DNA of 64,000 nt from Eretmocerus hayati (taxonomy: Eukaryota > Arthropoda > Insecta > Hymenoptera > Aphelinidae), in the NCBI GenBank assembly GCA_029851415.1, contig CM056744.1, positions 103,511,338 through 103,575,337 on the forward strand, given 5' to 3'. The translations under genes were made by a program, and so were the position numbers. The notes under the pieces were generated by a model that saw only the letters and a list, made by a program, of their open reading frames with translations, ran no database searches and was not told the DNA's origin. Below are positions 11,130-21,557 of the stretch, one piece after another (the first letter of the stretch is position 1; each line of letters begins with the position of its first letter).

Positions 11130-14100
11130 CTAAAAAAAAAAACCAAATGACATGCAATAAGTAATCATCACATATCTACATACTACGTGATTTTAAAACC
11201 AGATATATGCGTTTACCTTCCCGAGGTAGAGGATGATGTGCATAATTTTCTTCATCGAAAAGTCTAATCACTCGTTCATTATTTCCACGAGCATACTCAG
11301 CCATCCTATTTGATTCGTCTTCCCAAGATGTACTACTGCCAGATGCTCCTCCTGATTGTTGATCCCACAATCTCTCATGGTTTGAAGCTGTGGAGAAATT
11401 TGAGTTGGATAATACAATAATTAGATTGAGCAAAAAAAACGAACATTCTTCATTCGCTTGCGGACAGAAAATTGAAATTAGTCTCACAAAAGAGATAGAA
11501 AAATCGCCAAGAGGAGTGATATGAGTGCAGAAATTATTTCACTTTAAGACGAGTTTTGGTGACTCGTAGCAGTTAATTCCCACTTATTTGCGTATGAAGT
11601 GGAAGTATCCAGAGCTACGTATCCTAAGATTGAATCCAGAGGAAGATATGTCAATTTTAAGGTGTCGGGAAGGGGGATGGAAAGGACACTTCGACTCAAA
11701 AATTATTCCCACGGCTCGACAACTGATCGTCAACTTTTTTCCGCATAGATTTGCTCTATGCAGCGAAATACTTGAAGAAAATATATTTCATAAAGCGATA
11801 TATGTAGCGCGTTGGGGAGGAGCACAACTTGGGGACGGAATTGACCGAGAATTTTGTACGCTATTCTGAAAACAACAGGAAAAACTACAGAGTTGCTCAA
11901 GAATCTCTCAGGTACCATAATCTTGAATTTTACCGTTTTTTTCCAGGAACTATTCGCTGCATTTACTGAGCTTATTGCCAAATAATCCACTAAACTCTGC
12001 TCAAAGCGGTAAGTGAATAAATCTGGACTCATTCCCGATAAAGCACTGAGTCCACGAGAATAAAAAATTTGGGCAACGTTTCCAGATGTTCTTCTCTCAG
12101 TGTAGGCTGCGATATTTCCCAGCTCAATTCCACCATCGCATAATTGATCAGTGCACAAAGTTCAGAATCTGGAGCCATTTCTTTCACCATTTTGCCGTAT
12201 GAATATGGAAACAGCCATATCTCCTATGAATCGGGGTTTATTGCGGTTGATTTTGGAAAATATCTCACCTTGGTTTGTATATTCATCTGTTCCCACCACT
12301 CCGTGAGTCGGTCCACACACTGGTTCGACGATAAAGCAGCTGTTTCCGACCATCTCACAATCGGGGGACCAATAACATGTATTGTCACTTTCCGAATATA
12401 TTTCTGAAATTTGACTGGATGTATCTTGGTGGTTCAACCCTGAAAAGTAGCATACATTTGTCTGAGCTACCCATGAAATTTTGCATTTCAAGTTGTAACT
12501 GATTACAGTATTAAATGTCTCAACCAACAAGATATTCGCGTCTCTAGTTTAATAACTAGTATTACCCGCTGTACTCATTTGTGCTATCACGTTGGGGATA
12601 TTCCTAGGTTTTTACATTAAAAGTTGTTCCTTGAATTACGTTTCACGGTACGATTGTTCATGGTTGCGATCATGCCGTAACGTGAATAATCATGAGTGCG
12701 TGTATTAATCTTCTGATTGCTTCAGAGTGGCCTGATAATATGGCTACTAACCGATGGAGATGGATTCTTTGATGAAAATAAGCTGATGCGTGGATTCTAA
12801 ACTCAAATAAAGCCGATTTCATGTATCTAATATCTATCTCAATGGGCGTTCAAAGGATCGGTGGATTTGAATATATCCCTCAAATGACTCGCCGATATAA
12901 ATTTTGTGTAACTCGCTCTACGCCGACGTGCAATAAATTGGGGAAAATTTAAGTATATATGAATATTCATCAAGTTCAATTCATAAGCTGAGGCTGTACG
13001 CCATCAACGGCATTGAAGATTTGGGAAAATACAGAATTTTTGAATTATAATGGTGGAAATATGGTCGGGCATACAGAACAAGTTACTTCAGTGTTCTAAT
13101 GAATTTTGAAAAACTCATGAAGAATGGAATTAACGATTCACAACAATTGAAAAAGATTTGGAAGTGGCAAGACAAATACGTTGGCACCAGCGTTAATTAA
13201 CACCTGGATCAACATACCGACAAATGTCTCCAGTAAGACAATTCAAGACGATACATACATATTGTTTGGCAACAATGATATATGTAGGACAAGACTTTTT
13301 TGATCCTATTCGAGTCAATGCCGTTGGGTAAATATTAGTACTCGTGGCCATAACTAATGACATGGGATTCCTGAATATTTTTGCGTTATGCTGTAAACGT
13401 GATATTTCCATCGTTGTGCAAGTGTTCTAGTTCGACACTAACAATAAGTGAGGATGGGAGTGAAATTCGGAAATGGATGGAATATAATGTCTTACAGACG
13501 AATTTATTGGACGACCGTTGGATCGAAGCTTCTGGGTGGAATTTTTCCAGATCATTGAGTGCCCTTAGCAAATTTGATCACTCTAATGCCACGCTTTGAA
13601 TTCGATATGTCATACACTACCGGTCAAAAGTCTCAATACACCTGGAAATCAAACTGCTGATCTTCAGAGCTGGATATCTCAGAACCCATCGGTCGTAGAG
13701 AGATCTGCGTGGTCGCTTTTTGTAGCTCATATTGAGCACTTTCGAATCTATTTCCTGTATTTTCTGTCCCGCGTATTATACCAAAGACACACGAGTCAGA
13801 AAGATTACTTTTTTCGCAATTTTCCAGCCAAGCTAAGAACTCCTGCAAATTTTGGAGAGATTGTTGGATCGCTATGAGAACAATGACATTTTTAAGCCCA
13901 TGGAAAGACCTTCAAGATCCGTTCTTGAACGTCCTTCGAAGTGGTTCTGGTTGCGAGATTTAACTGATTCAGTGAGGGTGTTTTTCCCTCAAAAATGTAC
14001 ACGATAATCGAAAAATGATGAGAAATAGCCCACTTGGGGGCATCTGACTCTCATTTCCGCGAGAGTTCAACTCAAAATCGGATTATCTATCGAAAATGAA

Positions 14101-16294
14101 GGCTACCGACCTTGAACTGGGCTGTTTCTCATCATTTTTGGATTATCAAGGGATTTTTTGAGAATAAAACACCCTCACTGAATCAGTTAGATCTTGAAAC
14201 CAGAATCACTTCGAGAGACGTTCGACAACGTAACTTGAAGGCTTTTTTACGGGCTTGAAAATGTCATTGGTCTCATAGCGATCCAACAGTTTCTCCAAGA
14301 TTTGTAGGCGTTCTAACATTGGGTGGAGAATTACGGAAAAAGTAATTTTTCCGACTCGTGTCTCTGGTATTCCACGCGGGACGGGGAATAAAGGAAGTAG
14401 ATTCAAAATTACTCGATATAAGCTACAAAATGCGACTACGCAGAGCTCTCTACGACCAATTGGTTCTGAGATATCCAGCTCTGAAGATTATGAGTTGGAT
14501 TTTCAGGTATATTGAGACTTGTGACCGGTAATGTAGCTGAAGTGAATCTCGAATCTTTCTCCAAACACTCAATCCCACCAAAATCTCATTCAACCGTTTG
14601 CCATGCTGATTTCCGTATGCCACTGAATATTGTTTCAACTTACCTTCGATATCATCTCCATTACCAAAAATCTGCGTAACCTGAGCTTGTCGATCTTGAT
14701 GGTCATTTTCTACATCATAAGAACGAATATTCAGATCACCATATGGTGCATCCATTTGTTGATTTCCCCCAACACTGTCTCCGTGGAACGCTCCAGAAAA
14801 CTCATAATTCAGATGATGTATTTCCTGATTGTAAGTCTCCATCGATCCTGTAGATCTACTTTGGCTTCCAGAAGAATCATCATAATTTTCACAAATAACA
14901 TGAATCCAAGGTTCTTGAACTTCTCTTTCATTGTTTGTATCACGATTCTCCTCACAAATATTGCGACAAAGTTCGCACGTTGAAGTATCTACTCCTGGAT
15001 GACCATTCGAATTCTTTCGAATCTTGATGAGCTTACCACATAGTCTACAGGGAACGGAATTTTCATGGATTTGCATGTGCCGGGTAAGACTATATGCAGT
15101 GCTGTATCTTGAACCACAGAGCTCACATGAGAAAGAGTTTCTCCCCGTGTGACTTCTTGTGTGCGCCATTAATTTATTTCTCGTCTCAAATCTTCGATTA
15201 CAAAATGTGCATTGATAAATCCTTGCACTTGAATGAACCTTCTGATTGTGTCGTTTCAAATCCGATTTGGTTGTGAAACTTGTGAAACATTCCGCACAGA
15301 AGAATGGTATTTTATTCTTATGATACATCATATGCTTTTCCATGTTTGGCTTGGAACTAAACTCATCGTTGCAATGCTTACATGTGAAAATTTTTCTTCC
15401 TGTATGGGACTCTTCATGGGATTTCAATTTATCTGGACATGCATATTTTTTATTACAGAACTTGCATGGGTAGGGTTGCTCGCCACGATGCATAGATCGC
15501 ATATGGAAGGCTAATCTTTTCGTGTTATCGAAATTATCATTACATAACCTGCAAACAATTTTCTCTTGGGGTCTGCTTTTTCCGTCGCCAACTCTTTGAT
15601 TTTGTTCATCACTTGATGGGCCAGCTGAAAAATTAGAAAATTTCATGTTCTATTCCCACTAGGATTTGATTCTGGCTCACAGAGGATCTGTAAACACAAC
15701 TTGATATGAGTTTCTCGTGATAACCTCAAATGCTGGGAAATGGATGCATGTGGAAACGGATTTCAAAGCAAATTTATGAATCATTGTCATTAATGAGACC
15801 CATCGATATTATCACGCCATAAGATAAGCGTAAGAATTTTATGAGCTAGGTGAAGCAAAATCAATTGACTCTCGATGATTTCATGCAAAAAAGTGTGAGT
15901 AAAGGTAGGTTGGTGAATTCCCGATTCGGTGATGATAACTTCAACATTGTTATGAAAAATATAGCAACTTTCTGACTCATCAATGTGTTCTGTTTGAATG
16001 AGTCTGATGAGTTTTGGGATGACTTTGTTTTTGTATTGGTTTCTCTATACACTGCTGGCAGTGGATTGCACATCGTAATATTGGTGCAGAGCCTATTTGG
16101 AAATGTCAAATTTCACTCACAAACAGATCAAGACACAAATGGAACATGGACCTCGTTATGAGTGTATTATAATGGAATGGTGGTAGCAGTAACTGTCAAT
16201 TCTAACACTCACCGATAGGTTGAGGTGTTGTTATACCATGCGATGGAACGTACACACATGAGACTAAAAACACAATGAGTAAAAACAATTTCAT
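10939..16294 (-). CDS. Gene 1 of the array: secreted multi-C2H2 zinc-finger protein (spliced, about seven exons)
   Basis: Whole coding span of a spliced minus-strand gene; its exons are listed separately. Order from the 5' end: signal-peptide exon (16294-16213), zinc-finger exon (15624-14644), a tentative small Cys exon (about 13353-13204), the Cys-motif exon (12439-12269), the exon-3 type (12106 downwards), a Ser/acidic exon (11387-11217) and the last exon with the stop (11129-10939). Nearly every junction is phase 1 with GT..AG borders. The exons are grouped into one gene because the same order of homologous exons recurs on the same strand at 21.4-34.7 kb and 36.6-47.0 kb. This is the most complete copy: the last exon is open and an AATAAA signal follows the stop. 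A Tc1-like MITE sits in the intron between the finger exon and the Cys exons. Function unknown; inferred to be a secreted protein with six good C2H2 fingers. The alternative is that the 3' exons form a separate gene lacking its own start. Confidence 0.72.
11217..11387 (-). CDS. Gene 1: Ser/acidic exon
   Basis: Acceptor CTCCACAG|CTTCAA and donor GGGAAG|GTAAAC; 171 nt, phase 1 in and out. Codes a hydrophilic stretch (..SNHERLWDQQSGGASGSS..SNRMAEYARG..), which joins in frame to the last exon (..LPRE-V-PSYSE..). No domain recognised. I did not find counterparts in the other three genes. Confidence 0.7.
11934..12106 (-). CDS. Gene 1: exon-3 type, 3' border uncertain
   Basis: Acceptor ATCGCAG|CCTACA gives the frame YTERRTSGNVAQ..., which joins in phase 1 to the Cys-motif exon. 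A donor ACG|GTAAAA at 11934 leaves phase 0, while the next exon expects phase 1. Either a small exon lies between, or the exon continues: the same frame stays open without a stop to about 11733, ending near AEK with a weak GT. Fragments of the same exon (GxxSPxxL-type similarity) are seen in genes 3 and 4 in broken frames. Confidence 0.5.
12269..12439 (-). CDS. Gene 1: Cys-motif exon
   Basis: Bounded by TTTTCAG|GGTTGA and CAAG|GTGAGA; 171 nt, phase 1 in and out. Reads ..TSSQIS..DNTCYWSPDCEMVGNSC.., followed by a further Cys (PVCGP) and a DEY end. It aligns with the exons at 37053, 23745 and 60079 through the pattern TSxQIS - C - x - C/W - x3 - C - x6 - C. The spacing resembles no zinc-binding or disulfide family I recognise. 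In a secreted protein these cysteines could form disulfides (inference). Confidence 0.75.
13204..13353 (-). CDS. Gene 1: tentative small Cys-containing exon
   Basis: An open stretch ending in donor CCAG|GTGTTA in phase 1, with a usable acceptor CATTAG|TTATGG in phase 1; a second acceptor ATAG|GATC would start it at 13305. The product has four cysteines in its second half (KKSCP, YVCIV, LNCLT, DICRY). By position it corresponds to the gene 3 exon at 38146-38331, which also carries cysteines and leaves phase 1, but the sequence resemblance is weak. It may be a real exon or a chance open frame. Confidence 0.4.
13615..14533. mobile_element. Tc1-like palindromic MITE in a gene 1 intron
   Basis: Ends CACTACCGGTCAAAAGTCTC and its inverted partner (GAGACTTGTGACCGGTAATG) are flanked by TA (13613-13614, 14534-14535). 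The CCGGTCAAAAGT end is characteristic of Tc1-like elements. Arms of roughly 400 bp run almost the whole length (e.g. the ACACCCTCACTGAATCAGTT pair), leaving a short centre. No transposase. Confidence 0.82.
14644..15624 (-). CDS. Gene 1 exon 2: C2H2 zinc-finger exon (six fingers plus a degenerate seventh)
   Basis: Runs from acceptor TTTTTCAG|CTGGCC to donor GAAG|GTAAGT: 326 codons, phase 1 at both ends. Six C2H2 fingers follow a short AGPSSDEQNQ lead: VCRLC..HMRSMH, YPCKFC..HEESH, FTCKHC..HMMYH, FFCAEC..HNQKVH, YQCTFC..HTRSH and FSCELC..HMQIH. After these comes a broken unit with two CxxC pairs (CRLC and CELC) but no histidine pair. The linkers are poor matches to the TGEKP consensus, so high-affinity DNA binding is not assured. 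The ~120-residue tail is acidic, Asn/Gln-rich and without a recognised domain. The finger family normally acts in the nucleus; the upstream exon instead directs this protein to the secretory route. Reading on past the donor would enter a transposon, so the splice end is preferred. Confidence 0.95.
16213..16294 (-). CDS. Gene 1 exon 1: signal peptide
   Basis: Encodes 27 residues plus one base. The start is M-K-L, followed by a hydrophobic core (FLLIVFLVSCVYV), then PSHG and the motif ITTPQPI. The donor reads ATCG|GTGAGT and leaves phase 1, which matches the finger exon acceptor (CAG|CTGGCCC), so the junction codes ..PQPI-A-GPSS... The layout is that of a classical secretory signal, with cleavage expected near the SHG. 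The same exon recurs in front of the other two finger exons of the array with a conserved (I/T)TTP(Q/H)xI end. The start is chosen as the only ATG before the hydrophobic stretch. The intron to the finger exon is about 590 bp. Confidence 0.87.
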
Positions 16295-16330
16295 CGTCGA
16301 GGAGATGAAGTTCTAAAGATCATCTACATC

Positions 16331-16417
16331 CTGTGATAGTAGAAAATAATATTGATTAATCCGAATAGGTATCGAATTATTATCTAGGAATAGGATCTGT
16401 AATGTTAGGATACATAC
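16331..16417 (-). other. Possible 5'-UTR intron of gene 1
   Basis: A donor CTACG|GTATGT and an acceptor TATCACAG|GATG bound an 87-bp intron just upstream of the signal-peptide exon. If used, the leader would start near the CAGCTG block about 280 bp further upstream. Confidence 0.4.
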
Positions 16418-16689
16418 CGTAGATCTCTCCAAGGTTAAGTATGAGGAATTGACAATAATCTTCCCTCGATATTTCAAACTACGATGACTAGATGAACGAT
16501 GTTGCCGGTCTATTTTTTGCTTACAAATGCTAGTGTGATAACCTACTTCTGTCTATGTGCTTAAACGTCGGATCGTTTAGTTGTGTTATCGGTGAGTCTT
16601 TTCCGGGTCGAATTCCAATTACGTTATATACTATAATCGGTTGAATCGGCAAGCGTCAGTTCACTACGCTTTTTGTTCCAATTTTTATT

Positions 16690-16725
16690 GGAACAGCTGA
16701 ATCCATATAAAGGATATTTTCACAA
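16690..16725 (-). promoter_or_regulatory. Upstream block of gene 1 (CAGCTG box plus TATA-like)
   Basis: CAGCTG at 16694-16699 with ATATAAAG (plus-strand reading) five bases beyond. The same pair, in the same order, occurs in front of gene 3 (47389-47412), and the CAGCTG with its flanks is kept in front of gene 2 (35019-35024). The distance from CAGCTG to the start codon is similar in all three (about 400, 355 and 416 bp). Inferred to be the core promoter or a shared tissue-specific E-box. Confidence 0.45.
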
Positions 16726-17087
16726 ACGTAGATTTCTTGGGGATATTCCAATTGCAATTAATGTTCTCAATCAGTCGGCAAAGTCTCATTAAAACATTCC
16801 TATCGGGTCAACGACGATTTCAAATCCTGATTCTCACTCGACGGATTGTTGTCCTTGACCGCTGTGCGTTCGAAAATAACATGTGATCTTCAGATAGTTA
16901 TAAAGTGCTATCCTCAAGAGGTGTACCAAATATGCCCCTTACATCCGAAATGTTCTCATATACCAACCTCAAGAACGGGCACTGGTTGACATTACCGCAA
17001 TTTTTTTACATTTCTTAGGTTAAAATAAGAGGAAATCGGTGGTCAAGACCGGCCCCATATGATTCTTGCATCTTTCACAGAATTTAA

Positions 17088-17245
17088 CACGTTCGCTGCG
17101 AAGGCTGAAATCGGTTATCTTCCCCCACGTGCGGCGGGGCCCACCGGGGGGCCCCGGTCAATGTTATTTTCCATAAGCCCAAATTTCTCAGCACTGGGGG
17201 AAAGACACGCGGGGCCCACCGGTAGGCCCCACCGCAGCGAACGTG
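17088..17245. mobile_element. TTAA-flanked MITE (CACGTTCGCTGCG)
   Basis: CACGTTCGCTGCG and CGCAGCGAACGTG ends directly inside TTAA duplications, with a GGGCCCACCGG palindrome-rich interior. 158 bp. A one-ended relative starts at 44091. Confidence 0.8.
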
Positions 17246-17249
17246 TTAA

Positions 17250-19120
17250 ATGTGAGATTTGTACTCTTCGCTTCTGCACAGCTAGGGAATCAACGAAGAA
17301 AGCGCGCTCAGTAAAACTGGTGCCAAAAATTCTCAATCTGATCCATGTCAACGTACTTGAACACATTCGACCCCTCGTTTCAAGACCTTCAAAATCCCCA
17401 ATTCAATGTCGCGGAACTCCAATCTGTGGCTGTTTATGAGCAAAACATAAGAGATAATTTGTAGAGCAGGATGACAAACATTAGAGAATACCCAACATGT
17501 CCCCATGTATCTGTACTTAACTATAGTTATCTCAAAGAGGCGTGCTGTATAAATTGTTTCACATCACTCACAGTGTTTTTATTGCATCTACGTAAGTTAG
17601 GAACAGTGGTTTAGACCGACGAGGAGGCTTTCCATGACCCGGAGATAAAAGCGATTGTGAAAAAAATTATACGGATTTTATTGCTGATTTACATGGTTCC
17701 AAAGGATGGAGGTATAATGGATAGACCCTATTGCAACCTTAGCTAAGATTACTCCTACCATGGCTAGTTTCAACTCTTACGAATGCCTTAGAATCTGACA
17801 GGAATTTTGCGAGCGTTCCGATTCGAACCCTATCTGCGAATTAGTACAGATTCATAAACTCATGAACCAACTGAATCCGCATCTCCGATTGGACCGAAAC
17901 TTCAAGTGAATCAATCCTTATGAATCTCTGAGTATCAAATGAGAATTTCGCGAACAAATTCTGATCCCAACCCTATCTACAGCGTGGTCCAGATTCATAA
18001 CCTCAAAGGAGAGTGCCTTTCGCATCTCCAATTGGCTTAAAACCTATGGCAAATCGATTCTCAGGAATGTTGGAGAGTCTGACAAGAATTCTGCGAACGC
18101 ATCACAATTCCAACCCTATTAACGGAGTGTTTCAAAATATGAAGACCCAAAAAACCTACCATACGCACCCCCGATCAACCTGAAACTTGTGTCACCCATG
18201 ATTACTCACTCAAAAATCTCTCCTCATGCAATGAAAAAATTTCGGTACAAAACTACTTCGGATCTCATCTTCATTAAGTCTATTGTAGGTCCTCAGGAAT
18301 AGTTCCTGTATTCTATGCCGGAAAAGCTGAGACAGACAAGATGACTGGTTCGTTGAGAAAACACACAAAGCCAGTGATGCAATGAAATATTCGCTCCGTA
18401 CTTTCCCAGTAAGTCATCGACGTGAAAAACGTTAGAGCCATGAATTCCAAACATAAGTTATGTTATCGTTGCATATCCGATTTGATATTAACGTGACATT
18501 TAATTTGATTCCGCGTCATGTCGTGCCCTATCACGAACCGTGCTTGGTGATGCGGAATGCTATCATTGAGCTCACAATAATATTCAACTAGACCCATTGA
18601 GGCCAGTCCTTAGCCAGATGCCATATTGAATGTAGTCCTGAATCCGTCCGGAGGATGAGTCAAATATTACTTGAACAAATGATTCGGTATTTCCCATGCA
18701 TCTACAGAATGTATGACTGAAGGGTGATACGGAGTCAAATATTTCAATTTCACTCCAGAAGTAGTATCCAGACGAGATTCACTCGAGACGTCGCAGCGTC
18801 ATTATTTTGCCGCTCATGTCCAGACTACGTTTATGTACACCTTTCCTGAATACTCGTTCGTAAGAAATCAGCACATCTGGCTTGATTGCACCCTTGATAC
18901 ATCCATTTTGTAGGTACGTGTAAGATGCCAAGGCATTTGGTCGAGTAAAACTCGACATATCCTCAGAACGGATTGACAGCTTTTGGCGGACTATGGCCTC
19001 ACCCAAAGCTAGCACGCAGTGATAAAAAGTATAGCACGGGTGATACGTATGCATCTCCCAAACCAAGGTCTATGACATGCGAGCCTATCGGGGCGTCCGT
19101 AACAGCATAGGTATAATTAT
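17250..19120. other. No gene seen
   Basis: Upstream of gene 1. Only short ORFs; nothing recognised. Confidence 0.4.
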
Positions 19121-19124
19121 GTTA

Positions 19125-20894
19125 CCCTGAAAGACCAAAATCCGTGATTGCCGGCCATTCACTAGTGAATCCTAAGATTTACTGGTCGAGGCCAATGAAT
19201 GCTGACATTAACTAGTGAAAATCCTGAATTTGTGATTAATGTCGTCGCTGAGGCCATCATTCGGGCTTCTACTAGTAATGGTCGGCATTTACAAAGCCTC
19301 AACCAGTGGTTGTCAGCATTTACTAGCCCAGACTAGTGAATGTCGGGCATCGGAAGTGTTAGGGGATGGAAGTCGGATAGAGTGTCGAACAAAATGTCTT
19401 ATCATCTTGAATTTTCAAGCCAGCTGGAACAAGGTAAACAAGGTATAGTGTTAAATGTATGACTTCTTCATTCATTATCCATTGAATGAGACGTTGCTAC
19501 TTGAATTTCTTGCCGAATATTTGTCATTATGTGAAATAAGTTGTTCAGAGTCACAGTGGATTAATAAGGAGAGCGTCTGCGAAACACGGATCTTGATGAA
19601 ACTCTGGGGATCATCTTGTTTTGGTGAAAATTGAAAGTATCACCAAGGGTTAAATCCAATTAGCCCTCTATCCCAAGAAACAGTCCTGGAGATCATCATT
19701 GTCCATATAGGCCCATGTTGAAAAGACACACATATAGATATACTAACACTGCTAATCTCCATAGCTGTGTCTCGGGACATGAGGCCTATTGGACTTAAGA
19801 TTGGAGATACCTTCATTTTCCACCAAAACAAGATGATTCCGAGAGTTTCATCAAGATCCCTGTTCCGCAGACCTGATGCTCTCCTTGTAAGTCCACTGTT
19901 GAGACTCATTCATTCTGTGGTCTCTCACAATTCAACCATGAACAGAAGCCATTCGAAAATCATCCTTCTAATCGAAGAATATGATAGAAAAGATGGGTAG
20001 AATTATCTGCAAAAAATAGATTCAAGGCAACCAAAACGCAGGAAATTCTGAGGCTGATTCCTCGTACGATTCATAAGTAAATTCAGTCTACCATGACTCT
20101 GAACCACCCGAATAGTGCATAGAAATATTTGTTAATGGCAAGCGTTAAGTGTCATGGAAGATAATTGCTGGAGCTTCTTCGGAAACAACTTATTATTGCA
20201 ACTCATACTTTAATGGCATCTTGAGTAATATAATAATCCCTCAGCTTTGCAATTACTTACATCTATTTTTAGTACACTTAGTTCTACTATTGCACTTTGC
20301 CACTCCTTGCCATCTTGTGAGTGACATGTTTGATGCTGCTTGACGTACGCTAACTTCTGCCGATGCATCGACTTCACCCACATCCGAAAATTTCTCAGCC
20401 CGACTTCGAATTATTTGTGTCTTGTGAAAAGATTTTGCAGAGTATCAACTTTTGAACCAATCTTGCAGAATTGATCTTCCGAGATGTTCATAATGACAAC
20501 TAGATGTCATTGCGAAGCTTCAAAACCATCGTGTAATTCAGAGAGCCATAAAAATATGAGCTGCTGTAACGAGTTGTTTCCGAAGTAGCTTCAGCAAGAT
20601 CAACAACTCATCACATTAAACTTTTGATATCGACAACAAGTTTTTATGTGATATTTTGAAGATCAATAGATATTCAAAAAGACATTCCACTCACAACTTC
20701 TAATTCGATTGATAATGAACATTGAACACTATACCTGGATTTTTTCTTACTTCCAGCTGGCTGAAAGCTTTGAGATGCTAAGACATTTTGTTTGACATTT
20801 TATCCGACTTTCATCCCCCAACACTTCCGATCTTCTATATTCACTGGTCCGGTCCAGTAAATGTCCGACAGTCACGGATTTCGGGCTTTCACGG
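19125..20894. mobile_element. TA-flanked inverted-repeat element, 1.77 kb
   Basis: Ends CCCTGAAAG.CCAAAATCCGTGA and TCACGGATTTCGGGCTTTCACGG lie inside TA dinucleotides. Subterminal repeats (ACTAGTGAAT / CCCCCAACACTTCCGATC / GAAAGTCGG-type) are inverted over about 300 bp. A second inverted pair lies near 19.54-19.66 and 19.78-19.92. No transposase ORF. Confidence 0.7.
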
Positions 20895-21396
20895 TAATTT
20901 ATATATATGAGTAGAACTTACAGGCAATCGTGATGCGTAGACGGATCACGCTGTGCATGCAATGCGTGGCTGCCATAGTGGTATATCTCTATGGTGGCTG
21001 CACGAGGCAGAAAATAATTTTTTAACTATGACGTCATGCTCTGATTCAGAGGCAAACATGTCCCAACTTCCATTCAGTGGATGAATTGCAGAATTCTGTG
21101 AGTTCTTGAAAGAATAATCCAATTAGCATCACCAAATTACTGTTTTTATTCAATTAATGACATTTGATGTGGAAATCTGGACCCTTATAATCTCCATAAG
21201 ATTTTTCTCCACATGTTTCTAGTATGGGAAAGTACCTTAGCAGGAGTTCTATGAATTTACTTGTGATTGAAAAGATCTTCATTGCACACCATCCCATGCC
21301 CTTGATGCATCAGTCATCATAGTTCCGGGATTTTGCTCTACACTATTGTACATCTCGATCCATAAGATCATGACCCATCAGCGCCTCAGTGCCAAT

Positions 21397-21557
21397 TCAA
21401 AATTCTTCACCATCTTTCCACCTGCAGTCAAGGTTTAGCATCTCAGTCATCTGGCGAATTCCCGATGGATCTCTGTTTCTCTCAGTACGCGGAGATCTCC
21501 CTTCAATCTCCATCGGAATCATCATATTTGAACTCGATGCTAGTGATGATGGTGCTT
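21397..21557 (-). CDS. Gene 2: last exon with stop
   Basis: Acceptor GTTTCTGCAG|AAGCACC; 53 codons to TGA, entered in phase 1. Codes ..PSSLASSSNMMIPMEIEGRS..RQMTEMLNLDCRWKDGEEF. Aligns with gene 1's last exon but stops about ten residues earlier. A minus-strand AATAAA at 21145-21150 lies about 250 bp past the stop. Confidence 0.7.

Noticed and set aside
14450..14643. C-terminal extension of the gene 1 finger ORF
   Set aside because: It lies beyond a strong donor that matches the other genes, and its end is Tc1-like MITE sequence.
14630..14983. Plus-strand ORFs inside the finger exons (also at 15233, 31167 and 42944)
   Set aside because: They are shadows of the minus-strand coding frames.
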